From Hypsibius dujardini (taxonomy: Eukaryota > Tardigrada > Eutardigrada > Parachela > Hypsibiidae), in the NCBI GenBank assembly GCA_001579985.1, contig LRSR01007098.1:1-22753 (forward strand): a stretch of DNA of 22,753 nucleotides, read 5' to 3'. Below are positions 1 through 9,265 of the stretch, piece by piece (position 1 is the stretch's first letter; the number at the start of each line of letters is the position of its first letter). Under the pieces are notes generated by a model that made no database searches, was not told the origin of the DNA, and was given only the letters and a program-made list of their open reading frames with translations. Position numbers and translations under genes: made by a program.

Positions 1-249
1 ACATAGCATAACGTAGCACCACGTAGCACCACATAGCATCACATAGCACCACATAGCATAACGTAGCACCACGTAGCATCACATAGCATCACATAGCATC
101 ACATAGCATAACGCAGCACCACATAGCATAACGTAGCACCACGTAGCACCACGTAGCACCACATAGCATCACATAGCACCACATAGCATCACATAGCATC
201 ACATAGCACCACATAGCATAACGTAGCATAACGTAGCATAACGTAGCAT
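1..249 (-). repeat. 10-bp minisatellite array at the outer end of repeat copy A
   Basis: About 25 consecutive 10-bp units, cut by the window start. On the minus strand the unit is TGCTAYGTGR with a third variant GTTA in place of GTGR. Every unit keeps exactly 10 bp, so there are substitutions but no indels. It is the reverse-complement counterpart of the array at 8716-9086 and forms the outer end of copy A. Short reading frames through it have no coding meaning. Confidence 0.95.
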
Positions 250-1725
250 ATTGTAATCAATTTTAAAAAAAATTTTAAATCAAATTACTCATCCATTGTT
301 GCTACATTTAGCGACGTTAAGCTATGGGCCGATATGCATTGTCACAATATGTTATGGGCTGTATCATTGGCTAGTCATTTTGTTGACAAGCAAGGCGAAC
401 TAACGAAAAATTCATATTTTCTTACGATGCCTAAGGTTTATTGTTATTTCGGCTCAACTGCTATACCCTTTTCTTTATGTTTTTAGGTATTTCTTATAAC
501 GGCCTAATATTTTCTCCTTTAGTGAGATTTATTATTCGATCAGTATGTATAAGATTAGAACAAACTAAACTACTTTTTTTCATGTGTCGTGAGGTATGTT
601 TAATTATGTAAACTGCTTTAGCCTGTTCGCGTAAATACTTGAATTTGCCCTAAATCAACAACAAATTTAATTACATACTGCATATTCTTAAACCCACGCA
701 TGAATTGATTTAAAACATAATTAACTGAGTAGCTGACAATTTATTGTAAAATGATTGTAGTTTTCTCGCTACAAAACATGAACTAAATTTCAAATTTTTC
801 ATATACAACTGAATAATTATTTACTCATTAGAAAGGTCTATTTTGGAAAGGGCACAGCGTTTAAATATTTGATTTTTTGACCCAGTTGTTAATGTGAAAG
901 AAAGGTTAGTAGGTTTTTTTGATATCTTAAACTGAATTAAAATATCTAGTTAGCTGTAGTAAAATAACTGCCACTGTAATTGGCATTAATTTTTCAGTTG
1001 TTTTTTTATTGGAATAAATAACTGGTTCCAAACAACAAAAACGTAGTTAGATCTTATGTAGTCTAGTTTAATTGGAAGGATAAGAATATTAAGGCTGTTT
1101 CTGTTCTAGTGACTGATACCTGTTTAGGATCATCCACTTACAAGCTATTGCTCGCGCTTTGCGTTCGCAAAAGCCACCAAGTTGGTGTTACTTTCGCACA
1201 ATTCGGAGCAGTAGTTTTCTCGCTTGAGGTATATCTCAATGCATAACGAGCCGTATTCTAACGGGTTCTTAACTTTTTAAATCTCTACCTGTTTATGCCT
1301 AGGTTACTATCTGTGAATGTGTGTTTGTGTCAATGCCGGTGCGAATGTCTGTATCTCAGATTTGTGTTACTGTATGGGTTTGGTTCAGAGTTTACTTCTT
1401 GGTGTAGGTCCAAATCTATGTACGTGTGTTTGTGTTTGTGTCTGTATCTGTCTGTTTTGTTTCTGTATGGGTTTGGGTTCTGAGATTGGGTTTTGATCTG
1501 AGTCTCTTTATCTGCCTACCTTTACGTATGTTTATCGCTGCATAACCAGATTCACGTGAATGGTTATACAGTGGGGTATGTGTAAAACATGGTATATTGT
1601 AATTGTATTTGTGTTAGTAGTTGTTTTTATTATTTATTAGTTTCGTAATTGAATTTTTCAGTTGTATATTGTACTTTTTATTCTTATTTGTCACGTAGTT
1701 GTACTTTGGCATTATAGTTCTTAGT
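1..1725 (-). repeat. Copy A of a large repeat family (minus orientation, cut by window edge)
   Basis: Read on the minus strand, this segment matches copy B at about 5550-5680 and 6800-8020, and then the array at 8716-9086. Clear shared blocks are 1216-1265 against 7020-7075, 1295-1500 against 6800-7000, and 1540-1620 against 5575-5645. Relative to B it lacks about 500 bp of tail before the array. It retains a stretch at about 1141-1215 that B has lost. It lacks the insertion B carries at 5684-6798, so 1499-1501 (TGA, TCA on the minus strand) is the unoccupied target. The GT-rich 1295-1483 frame is a by-product of low-complexity sequence. The inner limit near 1725 is approximate. No transposase was recognised. 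Confidence 0.8.
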
Positions 1726-1929
1726 TTGTGTTTGTGTTTTTAATGAAGAATATGAATATTTTTTTAACTATTAAATTCATTTCTCTGAGCACTGAAATAC
1801 AAATTTACCTTTCTAAATTTTTACCGATAAAGGTTTTATATACTACAGTACCATACCGCAGTGCTGCTAACTCTTTGTTTAGGCTTTTACCTTCTCCGCG
1901 AGTGTTTCTTTTCGTCAAATTCTTAACTA
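1726..1929. other. Spacer between repeat copy A and a pogo-like MITE
   Basis: AT-rich sequence in which I see no gene and no clear repeat. The short open frame here has no recognisable domain. With 2526-2577 and 3155-3380 it makes up the non-element spacer between copies A and C, roughly 480 bp once the two MITEs are removed. Confidence 0.5.
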
Positions 1930-2525
1930 CAATAAAAGTCGACTAATGTAAACCTCGTCTATATGCAATACCTCGTCTATATTGAACTTTTCCTTCTGTA
2001 CCAATTTCGTTCCATACAAATAGCATAGGAATGCCAAACTTGATGTGAATATTTTTGTTCTATATGGTATGTTAAACAAATTTCACGGTCAACCATGTAA
2101 AATGCATCTCCTCTAAGTTAAATATGACATTTTCCTTGAAACTTTTCGACGAAATCGCTCGTTTCTTTTTTTTCAGCCTGCAAACCCCTACCGTGTTTAT
2201 CTGCGTATTGAGCTGCATGTGTTAGTTTTTGTACGTTCTAATTTTTTCAATGGTGCCAATCGGTGAAAGTAAAACGCTGACAATGGAACTGATTCTTGTC
2301 CAGAAATTCAGCTATTGAAGGACCTCGGTCATATGAAACAAAATGCTGCGGTGGCTAAGTAGAACTGCAGTGCAGAATTTCTACCGGCACTTTGTTTTAC
2401 TGGGAGAAATTTCGTTCTCTCCCCACCCCGGGGGCCTTTGGGGGCCGCTAGACTAATGTACATTTCTCGTATAAGTTGAACAAAAATTATGGATTTTTGA
2501 GGTTTACATTTGACGAGTTTTACTG
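1930..2525. mobile_element. pogo-like (Tc1/mariner) MITE, 596 bp, TA target duplication
   Basis: Terminal inverted repeats of about 30 bp start CAATAAAAGTCGACTAATGT at 1930 and, on the other strand, CAGTAAAACTCGTCAAATGT at 2525. Both run into GTAAACCTC or an equivalent. TA lies directly outside each end (1928-1929 and 2526-2527). CAGT-type ends next to TA and the AACCTCG-type core are typical of pogo/Tigger elements. The interior holds no transposase, so it is non-autonomous. A subterminal GACTAATGTA block recurs in direct orientation at 1941 and 2451. Confidence 0.75.
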
Positions 2526-2580
2526 TAGATGTTTTTTAGTTTTTTGAATCTGCATTCCCTAACATTTAACTCTCTGTTTA

Positions 2581-3151
2581 GGGAACATCCGTTAATGACG
2601 TCAGTATTGGTTAGTGGGGTGGGGATGCAAAAAATACCTGACAACTCTGACTGGACGGGATGGAGGGTAGGCCGGCGTCCTGACGTCAGCTTTGGGGAAC
2701 CCAGTAGGCTTAGAAATGATCAATTTCGGAACTTTTTTTTAGCATTACACATCCCTTGAAAATTCCAGCAAGCTCTGTGAAAATAAGGATTTCAAATAGT
2801 TTAGTGAAATTTGATTGGAGAGCCATGCGCGTGCTGTGCTGTTCAGCAAACATGTTCACAGAAATCGAGCACGCCGTATCAGCTGTTTATCGATGTATTC
2901 GTTAGTTCTTGCCCCGAAATTCCCAAACGAGAGAGTTACCGGCGCGTGAACGAGAACTGGTGGAGAACAGGCCCAATTTGGAGTGATAAAGACGCATTTA
3001 AAAAAATATTCTTTAATGGAAGGGGTTATGGTTTCTGACGTCAGAAACTGAAGATCTACAGGGCGTTACAAAGATGCTGACAAACTCTGACGTTAGGGGA
3101 GGGTGTTGGGTCGCCTAATAAAAATTACTGATGTAATTAACGGATGTTCTC
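2581..3151. mobile_element. PIF/Harbinger-like MITE, 571 bp, TTA target duplication
   Basis: The left end reads GGGAACATCCGTTAATGACG at 2581. The right end on the other strand reads GAGAACATCCGTTAATTACA at 3151, and similarity continues through TCAGTA. TTA flanks both sides (2578-2580 and 3152-3154). A 3-bp TTA duplication is the usual Harbinger signature. A second inward pair of blocks contains ACAACTCTGAC and ACAAACTCTGAC next to GACGTCA motifs. No transposase frame is present. The 2529 and 2811 open frames lie across or inside this element and are not genes. Confidence 0.75.
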
Positions 3152-3154
3152 TTA

Positions 3155-3380
3155 CATATAGTAGTATATCATGATACTCTTATCATCAATCATTAGTTTT
3201 AACGCCCTGACTTGATCATGCTGTTTGATACATATATATGTAATATAATGTCAATCTTAACATAATGTTTGACAATCATTAAGCCTGTAATAAAAAACTG
3301 TTTAGTCATGATTAATATGTGATATTAGTTCATATTTATTTTTATGAACCGTTAAAAAAATCACAACTAGCTAAAAACAC
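3155..3380. other. AT-rich spacer before repeat copy C
   Basis: Very AT-rich sequence with ATATATAT-type runs and homopolymers. I see no gene, no inverted terminal repeat and no convincing promoter. The boundary with copy C is gradual, because similarity to the inner ends of A and B fades in over about 50 bp. Confidence 0.45.
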
Positions 3381-4855
3381 ATTATAAATTACAATTAAAA
3401 TATACAGCTACGTAACTATAAAATACCAAAGATAATTACTAATTACAAACTTCAACTACCATGCTTTAAACAAACCCTATACAGTGCGGTTGTTGTCAGT
3501 GAACGATGATAATTGGACTCTGAACCCTAGTGCGTAGTTCAAATTTCCCTACTGCGTAATAAAAACTCCTCTTCTTCCTTTTTTCCCCGATAATGTTCTG
3601 AGATTTTGAAAATGAATGCGCATTGAGCCACTTACCATGAATGTCATAAAATTCTATCCAAAAAATGGGCAATACTTTCGAGAAAATAACGGCAGTTGTG
3701 CATTTGTGGTAGGTACTCCCTTTAGGAATTAGAGTATCATGATATATTTGTCGTTTGGTCTCTCGATCGGTTGGTCCGTCAATCCATTGATCAAACTCCT
3801 GCGATCTGCTCAAGTAAACTACGACTATGACACCAGACTATGTCAAGTTGCGGGTTACTACGCCCTTCTATGGAAAGCTACGGGCTGCTATGCCCTGTCA
3901 TGGCAGACTACGCGTTATTACGCCCTGCTGTGGCAGGTCACGGTATCTTACGTCCTTCCGTGGCTGCTCAACCATAGTAACACAACCTACTCAGATTCAG
4001 AGATGCTACGTGGCACAGCTAATTCCAAATTCACAGCTTGACACAAAGCGACATCTCCTGGCAAAAACTTAGGCACAGCCATGGTCACACATCTTCAGAC
4101 CTAGATACAATTGCGACTAGAGGCAGAGTCACATATTCAGGGCCAGGCTACAGACACGGACAAAGTGACTGACTCCTGATAGAGTTTAAAGCACTGACAT
4201 GGACACAAACACATACACAATATTACGACACGTTTCCAAACGAATCCAATGCTTGTTAGAGTCGCTCGAAAAATACGGAATCAGTTCCACTGCTTTTTTA
4301 ATATAAGAAATACAAAATATATATATTATATTATGACGCAGCGAAAATATTCTTTGTGGCGTTTGGGAACGCAAAGCATGAGCAATAGCTTGTGCTCATA
4401 ATTAGCATGACCTTGATTCAGAAATCAACAATCAATGTGTAGTTTGATTATAAAACTAAGTTATATCATTTTTTATCTACGCGAAAAAATGTTTAGAAAT
4501 AAAACTCACATAAATGATAGGTCTCTTTGATTAAACTAAACAACGTGACGTTTGTTATTCATGCCTTTCAGTGCTTGGGAAAATGAAGGCACGAGGTGAA
4601 CTTTTACCTTATTACCATCTGATTATCCTCTATTGGACGTATTACTAAGCTAATATTAATTTATTACGGCTTGCTGAAATGCCTTATGTTGAATGCACAG
4701 TTTCAACTCGTAACGCCAAAGTTGATACACAAATTGCGACACAATCTAAACTGTCATTTACAACCCAGTGCCAAGTGGCGTTACGTTATGCTACGCGGTG
4801 CTTCCACGTAGGTGCTACGTGGTGCTACTATGTAGGTGCTACTTTGACAAAGCTC
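3380..4855 (+). repeat. Copy C of the large repeat family (plus orientation, deleted and decayed)
   Basis: The first 90 bp align with the inner ends of A (minus, about 1590-1720) and B (about 5545-5610). About 4357-4395 shares the GCAAAGC-GAGCAATAGCTTGT block with A (1147-1170, minus). About 4460-4760 aligns directly with B at 8030-8165 and 8592-8715. It ends in a handful of decayed 10-bp units at about 4780-4850. Compared with B it lacks most of the middle. It preserves the unoccupied TA (4646-4647) at which B received its 8161-8590 MITE. Open frames at 3496-3813 (minus) and 3739-4041 (plus) show no recognisable domain. Confidence 0.7.
3851..3973 (+). repeat. Diverged 30-bp tandem repeat, about 4 units, inside copy C
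   Basis: Four units start GGGTTACTAC, GGGCTGCTAT, GCGTTATTAC and GGTATCTTAC. Each has a CCCT/TCCT block near position 12 and a TGG near position 20. Each 30-bp unit splits into three 10-mers ending in TAY or CAY, resembling the 10-bp terminal unit of the family. Because 30 is a multiple of 3, one frame shows a 10-residue periodic peptide (Y-ALLW-type). This is a by-product of the repeat and not evidence of a protein. Confidence 0.7.
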
Positions 4856-5289
4856 GGCCCATTTAGAGCGGAAACGACACGCAAACTTCAACAGGAATAT
4901 CAGAATAAAAACTCAGTGAAGGAGAGCCTCCGTCAAACTCAAAAACAGATGGAACGACGAATGACTGTTCCTCGTGAAAAAAAAATCCATCATACGGCAA
5001 AATCGACTCGAAATGTTGAACAACGATCTCAAAAATGGAGATCGTTAAAGTCTCAAGAAGTGGTTGGTGTCTTTCTCGCTAATGATGTCTAAAAAAACCC
5101 AGTACATATAACACCTAGGCTACGCCTAAGTAAGTGAAAATAGCTTCTTAATATATAAAATATAAATACTGTATTGCCGCGTTAACTTCTCGCACCTGTA
5201 GCACCGCCCTCAGGCGATTCCACCCTTCTCTTTTGAGTTATTGCTATAAAGTTTCTTGTTAGAGGCTTAATGATTGTCATACATTATAT
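4856..5289 (+). other. Sequence between copies C and B, with a basic/polar open frame
   Basis: A plus-strand frame enters from the minisatellite tail of copy C and continues to a stop at 5090-5092. Its last 78 or so codons are rich in Lys, Arg, Gln and Glu, in a coiled-coil-like composition (for example RKLQQEYQNKNS). I recognise no domain, and the frame's ATG (4679) lies in repeat DNA, so I do not call it a gene. It could be a decayed fragment of a mobile-element protein or chance. From 5093 to 5289 I see nothing. Confidence 0.3.
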
Positions 5290-5300
5290 TACCGTATACT

Positions 5301-5538
5301 CGCGATCTCAAGGGACACTTTTCTGCCCTACCCGTAAATTTTAGTCAACCCGGACCGTGCCTATTCAATGCCGTTCACCAAGTTACCACTGTAGAGACAA
5401 ATACACGGAAATCAATCAATCGAGCACAACGAGTAAGCTGTATGAAATTAGCCAATCAGGGAAGAGTGAATCAAATTGAACGTTCAATCGAGTCATACTG
5501 AGGTAGGCGGGGCTTAGCTGTCCCTTGAGATCGCGATC
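5301..5538. mobile_element. Short inverted-repeat MITE, about 238 bp, in copy B
   Basis: The left end CGCGATCTCAAGGGACAC (5301) is mirrored by TGTCCCTTGAGATCGCG (ending 5535). The match continues weakly for another 15 bp (CTGCCCTACC against CCCCGCCTACC read on the other strand). TACT occurs directly outside both sides (5297-5300 and 5539-5542), a possible 4-bp target duplication. Alternative boundaries differ by 3 bp. The 75-codon frame inside has no recognisable domain. Copies A and C run across this point without the insert. Confidence 0.65.
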
Positions 5539-5683
5539 TACTACTAAATATTAAAGACAACTACTAACTACAAAATACAATTGCAATATACCATGTTTTA
5601 TACAAACCCCACTGTATAACCATTCACGTGAATCTGGTTATGCAGAGCAAAGAGATGAACATAAATAGATATAAAGAGACTCA

Positions 5684-6798
5684 CAAAGGAATATTTACGT
5701 GTGTCAGTCTGAAATCGGGCCCAAATTTTTTTAATGGATACATACTATCAAACCATGATTTTAAAAAATATGACTGGTCCCCCACAATTCCGTTTGAGAT
5801 GGATTGAATTACGACAAATATTTTGTTCGTTTACCCATTTAACGGTTCACGCAAACAAAAATCGATGCGCAAATTATTTGACAAACGAGTCGGGACCACG
5901 GAAATGGTAACCGGCATCTTCAAATCTGTTCCAGTAACAGTCAAAGTAGAGAATACTGATACAACAGCCGCAACGGATAAAATTACAGCGGTATACCACA
6001 ATGACAAGGTTTTGCAAAATCTCGAACAACCAGTCTGTCAAAATCATTAGACAATCAACCGAATAATTAAATTCCTATTTGGTGGACTGGAGAAAATTGC
6101 TGATGAAACATTTCGTTAATGAACACTACTATAGCAACGCGATTCTAATGCGCAACTCAAACTGCGTTTTTCATACATATGGCCTCAGGTGTGCGTACAA
6201 AACTACCTACCCAGGTAATGCGTCTCAGTCTTCAATCAAGCAACTTGCCAAGTGCCCACATGCTCAGTGATCTTCACAAATTTTCAATCAAGAGATCAAT
6301 CGACCAGAAAAAAAACAGGCACTTACGTTAGCCACCGGTGGAGGGTAGGCTCTCCACTTTTCTCCGCTCTGGCAAATTTTAGCTGATTGTGAAACAATCG
6401 ATGAGGCAAAGACCAGCGCTTCGAAATTATACTTTTTCGGTTTTCGGTAAAAAAAATGCGAGCAGTTTAAACAGAAACGATAGATTTTTAACGGTGAATA
6501 CTTGGAATTAAATACTTAGAAAAATTCAGACGGAGTGGGGAGCAAACAGCCCGGCGGCGTGGTTACAGTTGCGCCTTAGATAGCGTCGCTACTGTATTGT
6601 ACCGTGTTTAATCAATCAATCAACGTTACTGCCAAAGCATAAAAAAAGCTGCCGCAACAGGAATCTTCTCCAATTTTCTCCATTTCAAACGGAATTGTGG
6701 GGGACCAGTCATATTTTTTAAAATCATGGTTTGATAGTATGTATTCTTAAAAAAAAGTTGGACCCAATCTCAGGCTGATACAAGTAAATATTCCCTTG
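5684..6798. mobile_element. 1115-bp DNA transposon derivative with about 130-bp TIRs, TCA target duplication
   Basis: The left arm (5684 to about 5810, starting CAAAGGAATATTTACGTGTG) is mirrored by the right arm (about 6665-6798, starting CAAGGGAATATTTACTTGTA on the other strand). The inner 60 bp of the arms are almost identical. TCA is duplicated at 5681-5683 and 6799-6801. Copy A has one TCA at this point (minus strand, 1501-1499), which confirms the ends. Internal frames of 75 and 63 codons (5823-6050 and 6079-6270) are too short for a transposase, and I recognise no domain in them. A 3-bp duplication fits Harbinger- or CACTA-like groups, but I cannot assign the superfamily. Confidence 0.85.
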
Positions 6799-8160
6799 TC
6801 AGATCAAAAGCATTCTCGAAACCCAAACCCATATGGAGACGCAGACAGACACAGACACAAACACACGTATCTAGATTTAGACCTACACTAAGACCTAAAC
6901 CCTGAACCAAACTCATACAGTAACACAAACCCGAGATACAGACACTGGCACTGGCACTGACACAGAAACACATTCACAAATAGTAACATAAACATAAACA
7001 GGTAAAAAGTTAAAAGGTTAAGAATCCGTCAGAATACGGCTCGTTATGCAGTGCGATATACCTCAAGCGAGAAAACTACTGTGTAAGTGGATAATCCTGA
7101 ACAGGTATCAGTCATTAGAACAGAAACAGGCTTTATATTTTTATCCTTCCAATTAAACTAGAAGAATTTATCGCAACCCGTGACTGAATGTATTGTTATT
7201 TAGGCGGACCAAGCGGTTATTCGCATTAGTTGACACATCTGCGTTAAATTGATGCTGGTGCTCTATAATTCTGGTTCAATGTTTACCTAAAGGCACACTT
7301 TAGGTGTTCTATTCATTGTTCGCATAATTGCTTTTGCTGTATGCACACAATTAAATAACATAAACTAACTTTTTTCTCATATTAACAACTGTGTTAAAAA
7401 TTCAAATGTTTAAACGCTGTGCCCTTTCCAAATGGATAATTCTAATGAGTAAATAATTATTCAGTTGTATTTGAAAAATTTTAAATTTAGTTCATGTTTT
7501 GTAGCGAGAAAACTACAATCATTTTACAATAAATTGTCAGCTACTCAGTTAATTAAGTTTTAATTCAATTCATGCGTGGGTTTAAGAATATGCAATATGT
7601 AATTTAATTTGTTGTTGATTTAGGGCAAATTCAAGTATTTAGGTGAATAGGCTAACGAAGTTCACATAATTTAACATATTTCATAACCTATGCAAATAAG
7701 TAATTTAGTTTGCTTCAAAAACATACATACATATCGAATATAAGATTACGTTAAAGTTAAAAAAATATAAACCGTCATAACAAATATCTAAAAGTGTAAA
7801 GAAATAGGGACAGCAGTGGAGCCGAAATAACGATAAACCTTAGGCATAATAAGAAAATATGAATTTTCCAGTGGTCCGCCTTGCTTGTCAACAAAATGAT
7901 TAGCTCATAACTTAGTTTAACTAGATGTTACAGCCCATAACATAATGTAACAATACATATCGGCCCTTAACTTAACATAACTAAATGTAGCAAGAATCAA
8001 TGAGTAATTTGATTTTAAAAACAAAGTTTTGCCATTTTTTATCTACGCAAAAAATGTTTACAAATGAAACTTATTTGGATCATATCTTTCTTTGATAAAA
8101 TTGAACAACGTAACTGTTATCTTATGATCTTCTGATTATCCTTTTTTGGACGTAAAACTA

Positions 8161-8590
8161 ACAAGAAAATGACACCACTCTGGACAGCGAATTTCTTTAT
8201 ATCTGTTCGCTGTTACCAGTTCATTGTTGCCTGGTCTCATCGATTACGTCAAGAAACCGGCAGAAAACCAGAACTACTATTTAAAATTGAATAAAAACTG
8301 ACTGTGATAGTTTATAGAAGACGCTGTCTATGTTACTGAAACATGTGCTTATTGATTATTTGATTTTGAACGGATGATCCATGAAATAAAATCAGATACA
8401 TTTATTGGTCAATTTACAAACATAGACAGCGCCCCCTGTATACCACCACTAGTAAGTTTTTATTAATTAAAAAAAGTATTTCTCGTTTTCTGCCAATTTT
8501 TTCGATGGAATCGAAAAGACCAGGCAATAGTGCATCAGTAACAGCAAACAGATAATGAAATTTGCCGTCCAGAGTGGTGTCATTTCCTTG
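8161..8590. mobile_element. 430-bp foldback MITE, TA target duplication
   Basis: Almost the whole element is an inverted repeat. The arms are about 170-185 bp (left starts ACAAGAAAATGACACCACTC; right on the other strand starts CAAGGAAATGACACCACTCT) around a loop of roughly 60 bp. Matching blocks include the CTGTTCGCTGTTAC region, the GGCAGAAAAC region and GCGCTGTCTATGTT. TA flanks both ends (8159-8160 and 8591-8592). Copy C has a single TA (4646-4647) at the matching point, a direct empty-site confirmation. TA targeting suggests cross-mobilisation by a Tc1/mariner-type transposase. No coding capacity. Confidence 0.9.
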
Positions 8591-8715
8591 TAAGCTATTG
8601 GCAATTTATTGCTGCTTGTTGAAATGCTTCATGTTAAATGCATAATTTTAGGCCGTAGCGCTAAAAATGAGACACGAATTGCGACACAATCTAAACTATC
8701 ATTTACACCAAGCAA

Positions 8716-9086
8716 TGCTATGTGGTGCTATGTGATGCTACGTGGTGCTACGTGATGCTATGTGGTGCTACGTGGTGCTATGTGGTGCTACGTGGTGCTA
8801 CGTGATGCTATGTGATGCTACGTGGTGCTATGTGGTGCTACGTTATACTATGTGATTCTATGTGATGCTATGTGGTGCTACGTGGTGCTATGTGGTGCTA
8901 CGTGGTGCTACGTGGTGCTACGTGGTGCTACGTGGTGCTACGTGGTGCTATGTGATGCTATGTGGTGCTACGTGGTGCTACGTGGTGCTATGTGGTGCTA
9001 TGTGGTGCTACGTTATACTATGTGATGCTATGTGATGCTATGTGGTGCTACGTGGTGCTATGTGGTGCTACGTGGTGCTACGTGAT
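8716..9086 (+). repeat. 10-bp minisatellite array at the outer end of repeat copy B
   Basis: About 37 units of TGCTAYGTGR, all exactly 10 bp, with variation mainly at two transition sites (C/T and G/A) plus a rare GTTATAC variant. The rare variant occurs at 8841-8850 and again at 9011-9020 with matching neighbouring units, indicating an internal duplication with a 170-bp offset. The 67-codon frame inside is an artefact of the repeat. Confidence 0.95.
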
Positions 9087-9265
9087 ATAACCTGAATCTG
9101 GCCTTGAATTTTTTAGGTGGTGTACAAAGTCGCCCGTACCTAGGCCCTAGGGCGCCTGTGCAACAGCTGATTGCATGACTCCAACCGCTCGCCCCTCCCC
9201 CTTGCCTTTTCCGTTATCGAGCTGACCTATTTTTGTATATTTACTAAATCAAGTGAAATTACTTA
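9087..9265. other. Flank between the minisatellite and the next element
   Basis: Sequence to the right of copy B. It contains a GGGCGCC palindrome-like stretch and a pyrimidine-rich run at about 9190-9210. I see no gene. This is where a target duplication for the large repeat family would be sought, but the other outer flank lies outside the window. Confidence 0.4.

Larger units (their letters stand above)
5290..9086 (+). repeat. Copy B of the large repeat family, with nested insertions
   Basis: This is the longest copy and runs from an unclear left limit near 5290 to the 10-bp array at 8716-9086. It carries three later insertions (5301-5538, 5684-6798 and 8161-8590). Its 6800-8020 section is the reverse complement of 250-1500 in copy A. 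Its 8030-8165 and 8592-8715 sections run parallel to 4460-4760 in copy C. Around 7081 it lacks a stretch of some 75 bp found in A between two sequences that B joins directly. No transposase-like frame was found, so the family member here is non-autonomous or dead. Confidence 0.8.

Noticed and set aside
1-249. A CRISPR-like regular array
   Set aside because: Units are 10 bp, directly adjacent and without spacers, in a eukaryotic genome with split genes. It is a minisatellite.
1295-1483. Cys/Leu-rich plus-strand frame, and its mirror at 6770-6973 on the minus strand
   Set aside because: Both come from the same GT-rich (TGTGTTTGTGTCTG-like) tract in copies A and B, so the frames are low-complexity artefacts of a repeat.
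3739-4041. Protein with 10-residue repeats YYALLW-
   Set aside because: The period follows from the 30-bp tandem repeat. Units diverge without any sign of codon-level constraint, and the rest of the frame has no domain.
8822-9025. A 67-codon open frame rich in Cys, Tyr, Trp and Val
   Set aside because: It is the minisatellite read in one frame; a 10-bp unit gives a 10-residue period every 30 bp. No start context and no non-repeat sequence.
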